Source: Adenanthera pavonina
Lineage: Eukaryota; Streptophyta; Magnoliopsida; Fabales; Fabaceae
Assembly (NCBI GenBank): GCA_026686845.1
Contig: JAIVEN010000012.1
Span: 15,130,501-15,194,500, forward strand
Direction: 5' to 3'
Length of the DNA stretch: 64,000 nt
Shown here piece by piece: positions 50,901-60,739 of the stretch; the first letter of the stretch is position 1, and each line of letters starts with the position of its first letter. A program made the position numbers and the translations under genes. The notes beneath the pieces were generated by a model. That model did no database searches and was not told where the DNA came from. It saw only the letters and a program-made list of their open reading frames with translations.

Positions 50901-51671
50901 CGTATCATAATGTGTAAGTAAACTTTCAAATTTTCATATATTTGACGTCATCTGCTTAATTATAATTTGCTAATGACACTTATTATTTTTTTAACTGCGG
51001 ACACTGGATGTTAATAGCAATCAATCCATTGGAGCTGACTATCTATTTTTTGGATCCTTTGAATTATGATATGGAACTTCGTGAACAAATGATAGGGATC
51101 ATTAATAAGTAAGAATAATATATTTATTTTTGATGTATTTATTGTTTCACACTTATATGTAGTAATTCAAATTAGGTCTTGCTCAATCTAACCTTTTTTA
51201 TATTTTATGGTTTAATAGTGTTGTATCAATATTTCGAGCGGCCCGGGGGTGTAGAAATAATCATAAGGGCAAAATGGTAAAACCCTTAGCTTCCTCATTA
51301 TATAAATGGAAGAAGATACGGGTATGTATAAATTTATATTCAATCAACAATTGTTGAGATTAACATTTCTGTATTGTATAATTAATATAATTTTTCTCTT
51401 TAGTGTCCAAAACAACCAAATGATAATGACTGTGGATACTATGTGATGTTATTCATGAAGGATATCATCACACATGGTCATAGCGCAATGCCAGACACGG
51501 TATGTAATTTTATATTTACATTAATGCTTATAAAATTTTGCCAATTTCACTTATGTAAAATTTTTTAACTTACAGTACTTCCCTGACACCTCTTATTCCA
51601 AGTGCTCCGATATGCAAATAGAGGAACTCATCAAAGAGTGGTGTAACTTCATCCTTGATAAGTGCCTATGA
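47972..51671 (+). pseudogene. CACTA second gene: Ptta/En-Spm domain fused to Ulp1 protease
   Basis: Inferred exons: 47972-48277, 48359-48568, 48780-48872, 48957-49076, 49172-49856, 50358-50632, 50722-50913, 51001-51108, 51219-51321, 51404-51499, 51576-51671. The first half matches the Ptta/En-Spm plant transposase family (KDWRKVPDPVKNSIFEDIE; later SEEESIRHDILGKALGAPEYPGHVRG). The second half is a C48 Ulp1-type cysteine protease with all catalytic positions: His in HW (51002), Asp in FLDPL (51053), Gln (51413) and Cys in NDCGYY (51431). Ulp1 domains remove SUMO-like modifiers; their role in CACTA elements is not settled. Stops at several Gln/Trp codons (e.g. 50598) and a damaged splice acceptor before 51001 indicate decay. 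Confidence 0.85.
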
Positions 51672-52250
51672 ATAGAGAGGTAAATTTAACTTGTTTTTAT
51701 TATGAATAACTTTGTGAAAAAATTTATCTAGATATTGTCAATATATAACATTTGCCTATATGGTGCAGGTGTGGATGTTGTGAAGGAAAGGTGAAGCATC
51801 AAAAGATAAGGTTTTAGTGAGGGAACAGCAAAAGAAGGTGATAATTTTGGTGGACATGCTTATATGCTAACTTGTGTGAAAACTAAGGTGGAAGATGGCA
51901 TTTTGGACATATTCTTTGTAGTATATTGTTGGTAGTTTTTGGACATGTTATTCTTGTTAGTTTTGGACACATTGCTTTTATTGTTATAGTTGTTTAAAAC
52001 TTGAGTATAGTTTTGTAAGTAGAGTTTATATCTTGGTTGTTCAAAAAAGTTTGTCTCATTTTTGTTGAAAATAATATAAGAAACTGTCTCACTTGTTGAT
52101 GATGCTTGCGGGGCATATATTAGAAACTATCTTAGTCGTTGATGATGCTTGCTAGACATATATTAGAAACTGTCTTAGTTGTTGATGATGCTATTGAGAC
52201 ACTGATTAGGAAAAAATTATTCTATGCTTGCTACAGGTTGTAAGTATAAG
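51672..52250 (+). other. CACTA 3' non-coding region
   Basis: No coding sequence. A tandem repeat at 52077-52195 is listed separately. Confidence 0.6.
52077..52195 (+). repeat. Tandem repeat of about 52 bp, 2.5 copies
   Basis: Unit contains AGAAACTGTCT...GTTGATGATGCTTGC...CATATATT, repeated with few changes. Confidence 0.8.
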
Positions 52251-52289
52251 TTTAAAGAGAAGTAGGAAAATTTAAAATATATATATATT

Positions 52290-52589
52290 TCATTGGCGTT
52301 TCACTGGAAACGCCAACCAAATTATTCATTAATGGAAAAAGTTGGCGTTTAAAGGGTAAATGCATACTAAATGATGACTTTAGTTGGCGTTTATTTAAGA
52401 AATGCCAACTAAAGTCTTCCTTTAGTTGGCGTTTAAGAAAGAAATGCCAATTAAAGTCTTCCTTTAGTTGGCGTTTCTTAAACGCCAACGTTTTTGTATG
52501 ATTTTCATCATCACATTATTAAATGACATTTTGGAAATGCCAATAAAGGTCAAAAACAAAAGCCAACTATTCCCAAATTTGGCATAGTT
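52290..52589 (+). repeat. CACTA right subterminal and terminal repeats
   Basis: At least six copies of TTGGCGTTT or its complement AAACGCCAA (and variants such as AAATGCCAA), several paired as short palindromes, followed by the terminal CAAATTTGGCATAGTT. Confidence 0.88.
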
Positions 52590-52592
52590 TAA

Positions 52593-53470
52593 GGTAACAT
52601 CTTTTTCCTTTTCTTGCATTTTATTTCTAAATGGTTGTTTAGATCTTGTATTTCTATGATTGGTAGGTAGAAAACATGTTTATAATATGAATACGATGAT
52701 GATATTGGATCAAAATGGTGAAAGAATGATGAACATGCTATAAATTTTGCATGAACAAGCATGAATAAGAGAAGAGCATGATGAACATTCTAAAATATGC
52801 ATTTTGATCGTAAATGTTACCGTGCCAAAATGAAATCATATTTTTTGCAATTATTTTGAAATATTATGCGAAGGGAATTATGATGTTATTGGGATTCTCT
52901 TAAATCTCATCCCACCAAATATCTAACCATGATTAGGTCCAAATCATGTGAAAGGCAAAGAGATAAAGGAGGATTCATAAAAAAGTGTTTAGAAATAAGA
53001 AGGATATTTTGGATGCCTATATAATATCAAGTTCAATGATATTTTATGTTACAATTATGTAAATTATGTGTGACTCCTAAACAATGAATAAAAGTCTGTT
53101 TTAGATCAATTTTACACGTGTTATGTGACTACTATTGAAAGCATGACATCATGAAATTTTATGGAATGAAATTTGGAAAAATTAGGGTAGAAATTGCAAG
53201 TAAATTCACTAAATTTCCTGTAGCAATTTGCCCAATACAATTCCAAATTAATATTTTCCCCCCCTAGAGTATTTTAAGAGATGAATTTAGCAATTTGAAC
53301 CACCCTTAAACAATTTTTCTAGAATTAGTTATGATTTTTCAAAGTTCAGCCAAATTATTATAGTTACCAAATGAATAGTGGCTTTTGGTAATTTTTTGAA
53401 TTTTTTAAATTTGGCCTAAATTTGCTTCCAAATGCATCTAATTGGAGCCTAAACCAATAAAGATGAATAG
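52593..53470 (+). repeat. Old gypsy-like LTR, right part
   Basis: Resumes after the CACTA target site. It holds 'atctaaccatgattaggt' (about 52920) and 'agaattagttatgatttttcaaagttc' (about 53330), passages also seen in the chromovirus LTR. The right end is not clear. Confidence 0.5.
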
Positions 53471-53671
53471 CAAATGGTTCCTAAGGTTAATGTTTGACAT
53501 TATGCAACCGTATGACTATTTTGGTAAAACAAAAAAGTATGAAATGATAAAAAGATATGGTATTAATTATTTATTGTATTAATTAATTTAAGAGCACTTA
53601 GTGTTTTATTTCTATTCATTTTTTTTCCTTTTTTTGTTAAGCAAAACCACCTATGGCTGTTAGTGATGTTA

Positions 53672-55529
53672 GGACCCTTTGGTATTGTTTGGTATGATGG
53701 AATAGACATTTAGGAATGGGAATGGGTGAGGGTTTTGTTGATTGCATATGTTTGGTAGCTATCAATTGTCATTGTTGGGAATCCCTGACACCAACAAATA
53801 AAGGAATGCTGAAACCTGCGTAGGACCTAAGGAATGATAGGAAGGGAATGGGAATAAATTTTTTCTGGACAAATATATCCTTGCTAAAATCTTTTGCGGA
53901 CAAAATAACCCCTTCAATAGTTTGCCCTTATTTATCTTCTCCATTCCCATTTCGATGCCGTGAACGAAGTCTTCTCTTCTTGTGCGAACCAGCCAAGTGG
54001 TGTGCCAAGGTGAAGAGCGTCGTTCAAAGCTGCCATTGACGAGAGGTCACCGCCGGTAAAGTCCTTGTCTCTTTCTTATTCTTCTTCTTCTTTTTCTTCT
54101 TCTTATTCTTCTTCGATGTATTCTCCCATTGGGTGTGCAGGTGTGAAACCCAAAAAATTTCCTTTTTGAAATCAGCATGTGTTATATTCTCCTACGAATA
54201 ACACTTTTTCCCTTTGCTTATATTCTTGTGATTAAGATGGGTATAAGTATAGTCACACTTCGTCAATTTTTCAGTTCAGGTTCAAACGGTTGAACAAATA
54301 TGTTTTCTATTTAAAAGATAGATGTGTATTCCATCGTCCAGCTAGATTGTAATATGTTCGAATTGTCTTCCTTTTTCTGTGTTTTTTTTTGGATTGGATA
54401 AGTAGGAATGCCAATGTGAATCTTTATTTGTTTGACTACTTTCCCTCATTTTATTTTAGAGTTGATGTTGTCATGTTTGCTTTTGAATGAAAATGACTCT
54501 CCAATATTACAATTGATATTGTTAGAATGTTCTGCGATACAATTATCTGTCATGTAGCTTGAGATTTTCTACTACTTTTGCTTTACCCATCCGTTCTTAG
54601 TTTTTGGTATAGTTTATATGTGAACAATGAATAATTCCTTTGTCAAGACCATATATATATTTTAGGAAGTTGTCAATTACAATACCTTACTGCTATAATG
54701 CCGTGTGTGAAAAATAAAAAAATGAAGCTTTGGAGTTCATTACAACTGCATCTTCATCCTCCATTGTTTGGGCTAAGCACTTTTAACCTATGGGTTATGA
54801 GAAATTTGATTCTTGTGCTTCATTTTTTGTATGAAGAGATAGAGAGAGATAGTTATATACATATGGGTTATAGGATCTGGGACTATTATATCCAAACCTC
54901 TATTGGTAAATCCCTCCTTAATACTCTTGTCCAAGTGTTGAAGATAAGGGCCCTGGGTTTGAAATCTCTGGAATGTGTCTCTACTTTCTTTGGGTTTAGG
55001 GAAGGGGTAGTAAGTATACTGAATATTTAGCTGTCGATTAGGATTGTTAGGCATTTAGCTAGATATGGAGACTAGAGTTAGTTTTGTTTAGTTCATTTAG
55101 ATACCCTATTTTTACTGATGGATTTTGTTATCATGCTAATTTTATTTTGCTGTTTGGAAAATTATACCTGTTAATAGCTAATCTATGGTGAAATATTAAA
55201 GGACAAGATGTTAGATAATAATAAACATGGGTTGATGGCATCTGATTCTGCCTTGAATAGTTATTATGACAGTTTTAGTTCAACATGGCTATTACTAAGC
55301 AGATAAATGCTACAATATGTTGATTATTCTTTATTGGCTTTTTGGATTGATATGTTTTGAAAAATAAATTTTGGATCAAGTCCGATTAGGTCGGATTTAT
55401 ATGCTTCTTGCTTTCACTTACACACACAAACATAGTAATCAACCAACTTCAAAGTTTAGTTGATAAAGATATATATATATCCCCATCAAAGGATTATAGC
55501 TTACATAATGTTTATCATCTTATACAGTG
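53672..55529 (+). other. Harbinger 5' non-coding region
   Basis: No family-matching frame. It contains a CTT-rich microsatellite at about 54077-54117. Small frames (53848, 54698) seem random. Confidence 0.5.
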
Positions 55530-55805
55530 ATGGCATTGTCACAAGAAAAGAAAGAATTGTTACGTTTGTTGCTTTAGTGGGTAAGCATGGCTGAGGCAAT
55601 GCATGGATTTTTTTTATTCCTTATGTGTGTCTATTATGTTGAGGAGATGCCAAATAAGTCATGTCTCATACACCATGGACTTATATGCCAAGAGAGCTTA
55701 TCTTAAGGGATTGGTCTATAGTAGTGATGCCACTTGTTACAACCTACTTATAATGCATAGGGCAATTTTTGACAATTTATGTGCTATGATTGCTGATATG
55801 GGTGG

Positions 55806-58266
55806 TGTAACACCTCTCATGACTTTACTTTGGCTTGATGTGCAGAATCGGAGGAAAACAGGATAGAGGAAGGTTCAAGTGGATTCTAAAAGAGCTCCAC
55901 GCTGCGGTGAGAAGCAGAGCCATTGTAGCAAGAGCGTGTCCAATGACGTTGTTTCAATTGAAATTGGTGGCACCAAGGCGAGATATCTTGGAGCCACGGC
56001 GAGATTCAAGAATCTTGTTTAAATCAGAATCATTTCAGACGAACCAAAAGAAAGAAAATGAAGGGAATTACGGAGGAGAAATGAGGAGCTCTGCTAGGGT
56101 TCGAGATTTCCAGCATCTAGGAGTGATTTTCGGACCTTGGAAGCTTGGATTCAAGTTGGTAAGTGATTTTTACTCCTCCATCTCCATTTTCTTTGGTTGA
56201 AATTTGGGTTGGGATCTTCAGTTTAGGCTGAAATCCATAGATTGAAATGGATGAAATGAGGTTAAGGAAATGTGTAGTAGTGTTATTGTTGCTTGGATGT
56301 GAGTTTTGAAGGGTTTATGCATGATTTAAGCTTAACCTTAAGTTGTTTATGGTTAGGGCTCTTGGGAATTCGAAGTGTATGGGATTGTTTGGTGGTTGAA
56401 TGGTTCCTAGGAGCTTAATTATGTATAAAAGGGGTGTTGAAACCTTGGGTTAGGCCTAAAGTGGTTGAATTGTGGAATTTGGATATTTGGTATGTTATGC
56501 TAATTAAGGCATTATGGTATTGTTAAGGTTATTTGACTACTCGAAGAAGGCTACTCATGGGATTGACATTCAAGAAAGCTTGTAGAATTCATGTGAGTGT
56601 GATATTGACAACTTGAGGTAACCGAGTGTTTGTTTTATGTGATTATATGTTGATATATGTATATATGCATGTTCCTTTTCATACCACGATATTGATTGTA
56701 TATGTCTATAGTTTTTCTATATATCGTGGTATGCACGGCTAGTTGATATGTGATGATAGTATATGTAGTGTATGTATGATGTGTAGCATCCCCATACCAT
56801 TGCATACTAGCATATCCATATGATGCTTGTGATGATAATGATATATATGTGTTGAGGAATGTTGGCATGACATTGGCATCATCACCATATGATTGCATAG
56901 TGAGAGATTGATGATGAGGTGATGATGATAGGATGTGATATGATAAAGATCCCTATCGCTAAATCCTCTCCATGGGAGAGTCAGGCGGCAGAGGACAATA
57001 TGATATGATGAAATATCTCTGTCACTAAATCCTCTCCTTGGGAGAGCCAAATGGTAGTGAATTTGGGGATGCAACTTCCCTAAATCACTAATAATTCGTG
57101 ATGGTCCAAGGGAAGGACAACCACGGTTCGAGCTCTAGTGTAACCATTGATCGGGTTACATTAGGGTAAGGTGAACTTGGTGATGTCCCGGAATCAATTT
57201 TCCCCGACTGTTGGAAGAAAATTATCTATTTAAATGTCTTGTGATGACGACAGCTCATGGTTCTAGTCGTATATGAGGGAGAACATGCATACCATTCAAT
57301 AGCATTGCATTACATGAATGTGTGGGTCAGTATATATATATTGTATGTGGTTGTTCTCGGTTACTAAGACATTGTCTCACACCCCTCTCCTATGAACTAA
57401 CATTTCAGGTGACGGTTCTAGGACTAGTCCTAAGACGCCGAGGGAGTAGCAGCGGACATGGGAATACTAGGTCTATGTAGTTTGTGTGTATTTTGGATAT
57501 GTATCTTATGCCAAGTAGGATAAAAGGTTTTGTAATGAATGTATGATATGGATATAGATTGTATGAATGTTGTATGTATGGTTACATGGTTTTGGATATT
57601 GAGAAGTCAATATGTTGGTGTTTGTGAGCCCATAGTGGATTTGGGCCTAGTTGGTGTGTTTAGGGCCTATAGCCCGTTGCGTCAAGTTGGGGTTCAAGGG
57701 GGTCAAATCTCAAAGGAGTGGTTCCTTTGAGATGAAACCTCTTTAGACAAGTTGGTTTGGAGATTTCAGACATGTATGAATGATCTTTGTGTGACCATTT
57801 GCTTTTGGTGGCAATTGGAGGTGGTTAGTGGTGAGTTTTGGTCAATAAATGGTCAAAATGGTGTCAAGGGTCTAGAATTTCCATACGCAATTGGATTGAG
57901 GTAAAGTTGGTGTCTATGGATAGATTGGGACTAGATTGACTTGTAGGAGTTTGAATCAAGTCAATCAAAGGTTGAAGTATAAAGTTATGCACATCAGAAG
58001 TTCACCTTGGTGTTGAATTTTTGCTCGTGTGGAAACCAGCTGGGGGCGCTACAGCACCAGGATCTAGGCCGCGGTGCCAATGGAGGCAGAGTCATATACA
58101 AAATAGGGGAGGCCGAAGCTGCGGTGGTATTGTAGCAGCCGCGGCCCCAGCCTAGTTTTTGGTGTTGGTTGGTTTGTTTCCACTGTTTTTGAAGTTTTGG
58201 ATTGTGTTTGGTTAGATTTTGAAGTTGCTAGTCAAGTCTGGAAGTGTCTGGAGGTAGGGTGTTACA
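55806..58266 (+). mobile_element. Solo LTR, Ty3/gypsy family 2 (TSD GGTGG)
   Basis: Starts TGTAACACCTCTCATG and ends GGTAGGGTGTTACA, 2461 bp, homologous throughout to 9173-11634. Perfect duplications GGTGG lie at 55801-55805 and 58267-58271. No internal sequence is left. It splits the Harbinger transposase between the ADMGG and KPTKN blocks. Confidence 0.95.
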
Positions 58267-58925
58267 GGTGGACTTAAGCCAACGAAGAACATGCTTGTGG
58301 ATGAACAAGTAGCAATTTTTGTGCATATACTTGCCCACCATGTGATGAATAGGGTAATACAATATAACTTTGGTAGATCTGGAGAAACTATTAGTCACTT
58401 CTTTAATTTAGTGCTTACTGCTATGATGTGTCTTAGAGGAATTTTGTTCAAGAAACCTGAACCTGTGCCTGATGACTTAACTGATGAGAAATGGAAGTAG
58501 TTCAAGGTACCTGTTGGTCAATTAATTTTCTTATGTTTTTTCTTCTTTATGTTTGCTATTAAATGAGTAACTAGGTTTATTATTTTGCCCTTTTTTGTCT
58601 AAACAGAATTGTTTGGGTGCTTTGTCTGGTACTCATATAAAAGTGAGGGTGACAATGAATGAAAAGGCAAGGTACTAAAATTGGAAAGGAGATATCACTA
58701 CAAATGTCCTGCGGGTGTGTTCGCAAGGTGGACTCTTTATTTATGTCTTACCTGGATGGGAAGGATTCACAGCCGATGGGAGAGTTTTGCATGATGCAAT
58801 TACTAGGAGGAATGGGTTAAAAGTGCCACAGGGTGAATACTACTTGGTTGATGCTAGTTACACCAATTGTGAGAAGTTTTTTGCACCGTATAGAAGCCAA
58901 AGATATAATTTAAGTGAGTGGAGAG

Positions 58926-59653
58926 TGTAACATCCAGCCGCTATTCGAGATTGATGAATATCCTTACAAACCAATAGAACACTTTTTAGTGTGCTTTATC
59001 CTCATTCACACAACTCCTTCCTAGGAGGTCACCCATCCCAAAATTGCTCCAAGTCAACCATGCTTAACTGAGGAGTTCTTAAGGGATAGGTTACCAAAAA
59101 AGTAGATGCACCTTATTGGTATAGGTAGTATCTATCAATTCCTTTAAACTATCCTTAACTGTATAGTCCCATACTTATACAGTCTCTAGATCCCTCTCAT
59201 TTTGGTATATATTCAATTCATTCATATGCCCCTCCAGCATAGTGGCGAAAAGGTAGGTGTACCTTGTTGGTATAAGTAGTACCTATCAATTCCTTTAAGC
59301 TATCCATTACCGTATAGTCCCATACCTATATAGTCTCTGGATCCCTGTCTTTCTGGTATGTATTCAATTCATTCATATGCCCCTCCAGCTTAGTGGTGAA
59401 AAGGTAGGTGCACCTTGTTGGTATAAGTAGTACCTATCAATTCCTTTAAGCTATCCTTAACCGTATAGTCCCATACCTATACAGTCTCTAGATCCCTCTC
59501 ATTCCGGTATGTATTCAATTCATTCATATGCCCCTCTAGCTTAGTAGCTTGCCAAGAGCCGCTCCTTGTCTGTGACTCATCACTTTTTTATCTCACACCC
59601 CCTTTCTTTCACCAGCAATCACTCCCCGCCCTCATCAGCGCCCGGATGTCACG
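58926..59653 (-). repeat. Cassandra 3' LTR, expanded by tandem repeats
   Basis: Contains three copies of a unit of about 150 bp (starting at about 59102, 59253 and 59403) that is present only once in the other LTR. The outer base next to the interior is G and not the expected A. Confidence 0.85.
59009..59091 (-). other. 5S rRNA-like sequence in the Cassandra 3' LTR
   Basis: On the minus strand it reads AACTCCTCAGTTAAGCATGG, then GGGATGGGTGACCTCCTAGG, corresponding to 5S rRNA segments that include the A box and C box of the internal promoter. The part between them is replaced. It is not a functional 5S gene. Confidence 0.85.
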
Positions 59654-59711
59654 TGCCCACTAGCTTCCGTGTGGTTCGTCCTTGAACCATACCGTACTGA
59701 GAGAGGCCGGT

Positions 59712-59722
59712 CTCTGATACCA
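59712..59722 (-). other. Cassandra primer binding site (tRNA-Met)
   Basis: Minus strand TGGTATCAGAG, two bases from the 5' LTR edge at 59725. It fixes the element's orientation. Confidence 0.88.
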
Positions 59723-59724
59723 CT

Positions 59725-60148
59725 TGTAATGTCCACCCGCTATTCAGGATTGATGACTGTCCCCACAAACCAATAGAAGCATTTTCAGTGTGCTTTGTCC
59801 TTACTCACACAACTCCTTCCCAAGAGGTCACCTATCCCAGAATTGCTCCAAGTCAAGCATGCTTAACTGAGGAGTTCTTAAGGGATAGGCTATCGAAAAG
59901 TTAGGTGCACCTTATTGGTATAGGTAGTACCTATCAATTCCTTTAAGCTATCCTTAATCGTATAATCCAATACCTATACAGTCTCTGGATCCCTCTCATT
60001 CTGATATGTATTTGATTTATTCATATGCCCCTCCAGCTTAGAAGCCTGCCAGGAGCAGCTCCTTGTCCGTGCCTCATCACTTTTATCTCGCACCCCATTT
60101 CTTGTAACGGCGATCACTCCCTTTCCTCATCAATGCCGGGATGTCACA
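59725..60148 (-). repeat. Cassandra 5' LTR
   Basis: 424 bp, with one copy of the unit that is repeated three times in the 3' LTR. Confidence 0.87.
59806..59889 (-). other. 5S rRNA-like sequence in the Cassandra 5' LTR
   Basis: Minus strand AACTCCTCAGTTAAGCATGC followed by GATAGGTGACCTCTTGGGAA; same relation to 5S rRNA as the copy at 59009-59091. The A box is better preserved here. Confidence 0.85.
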
Positions 60149-60739
60149 GAGAAAAGGGCGACATCCAAGAAGAGCACCTGAGTGCTTCAATATGAGACAC
60201 TCTTCTGCACGTAATGTGATTGAGAGATGTTTTAGAGTGCTTAAACTAAGGTGGGCTATTCTTAGGAGTCTATCCTTTTATTCGATTCGAACTTATAATC
60301 GAGTGGTGACAGCTTGTTGCTTATTACATAACTTTATCCGCCAACAAGGTTCAGACCCACTTGAGGAAGAATACTTGGCAAGTGAACTAGAAGTCCAACC
60401 AATGGATAATAATGGTACAATTCTTACCATTGAGACATCTAATTCATGGGTTGCATTTAGGGAAAATCTTGCAAATCAAATATTCACTGAATTTAGACAA
60501 ACTAGGACAATTCGAGGATTGGTTTATAAATCCTTGTATCAATGTTTATGGACATATTTATAGTATTCATTTCGTGGTTGAAATGTATTCGTGTTTATGG
60601 ACATATTTGTAATACTTGTGACTTGTGACTTTAATTTATGAGATTGTTGCTTATGATTTGACTTCTAGTGATGTTTGTGTGGATGCTTTTGTGAATTATT
60701 GAATTGATGATTTAGTTTGTGTGCTATAGCTAAAAGAGG

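Larger units (their letters stand above)
29500..52589 (+). mobile_element. CACTA (En/Spm) DNA transposon with nested retroelements
   Basis: The left end is CACTATACCAATTTGTGG; the right end is its inverted counterpart (CCCAAATTTGGCATAGTT, with the last base changed from the expected G). The 3-bp target duplication TAA flanks it (29497-29499 and 52590-52592), as expected for CACTA elements. Subterminal repeats with TTGGCGTTT lie inside both ends. It encodes a TNP2-type transposase and a Ptta/Ulp1 gene, both plus strand. Subtracting the two nested retroelements leaves about 10 kb, a normal size for an autonomous element. Mutations in both genes make the present copy probably inactive. Confidence 0.95.
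58926..60148 (-). mobile_element. Cassandra TRIM retrotransposon with 5S rRNA-derived LTRs
   Basis: Minus-strand element: 5' LTR 60148-59725, primer site 59722-59712, a very short interior, 3' LTR 59653-58926. LTR ends read TGTGACATCC and GGACATTACA or GGATGTTACA. Both LTRs contain a block similar to plant 5S rRNA, the hallmark of Cassandra. There is no coding sequence, as usual for this non-autonomous type. The flanks are GAGAG (58921-58925) and GAGAA (60149-60153), a 5-bp duplication with one change. It splits the Harbinger transposase after SEWR. Confidence 0.9.
55530..60563 (+). pseudogene. Harbinger DDE transposase, interrupted by two retroelements
   Basis: Coding pieces are 55530-55805, 58272-58506, 58607-58925 and 60154-60563. 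Conserved blocks read KGLVYSSDATCYN, then KPTKNMLVDEQVAIFVHILAHHVMNRV, NCLGALSGTHIK, IYVLPGWEGFTADGRVLHDAI, YYLVDASYTN, and SARNVIERCFRVLKLRWAIL. The first catalytic Asp (normally GALDGT) is Ser here; the second Asp (LVDA) and the Glu (NVIER) remain. An intron lies at 58507-58606 (GTACCT...AACAG). Stops occur at 55575, 58498 and 58676, plus a frameshift near 55630. The protein would have cut the transposon ends in the nucleus together with ORF1; this copy is dead. Confidence 0.92.

Noticed and set aside
54698..55054. Overlapping frames on both strands
   Set aside because: Random composition, no family match, within the non-coding part of the Harbinger element.
56635..57074. His/Tyr-rich minus-strand frames
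   Set aside because: They translate the repetitive part of a solo LTR (ATGATG-type sequence).
59009..59889. Genuine 5S rRNA gene pair
   Set aside because: The blocks are partial, the middle is replaced, and they lie in LTRs of a Cassandra element.
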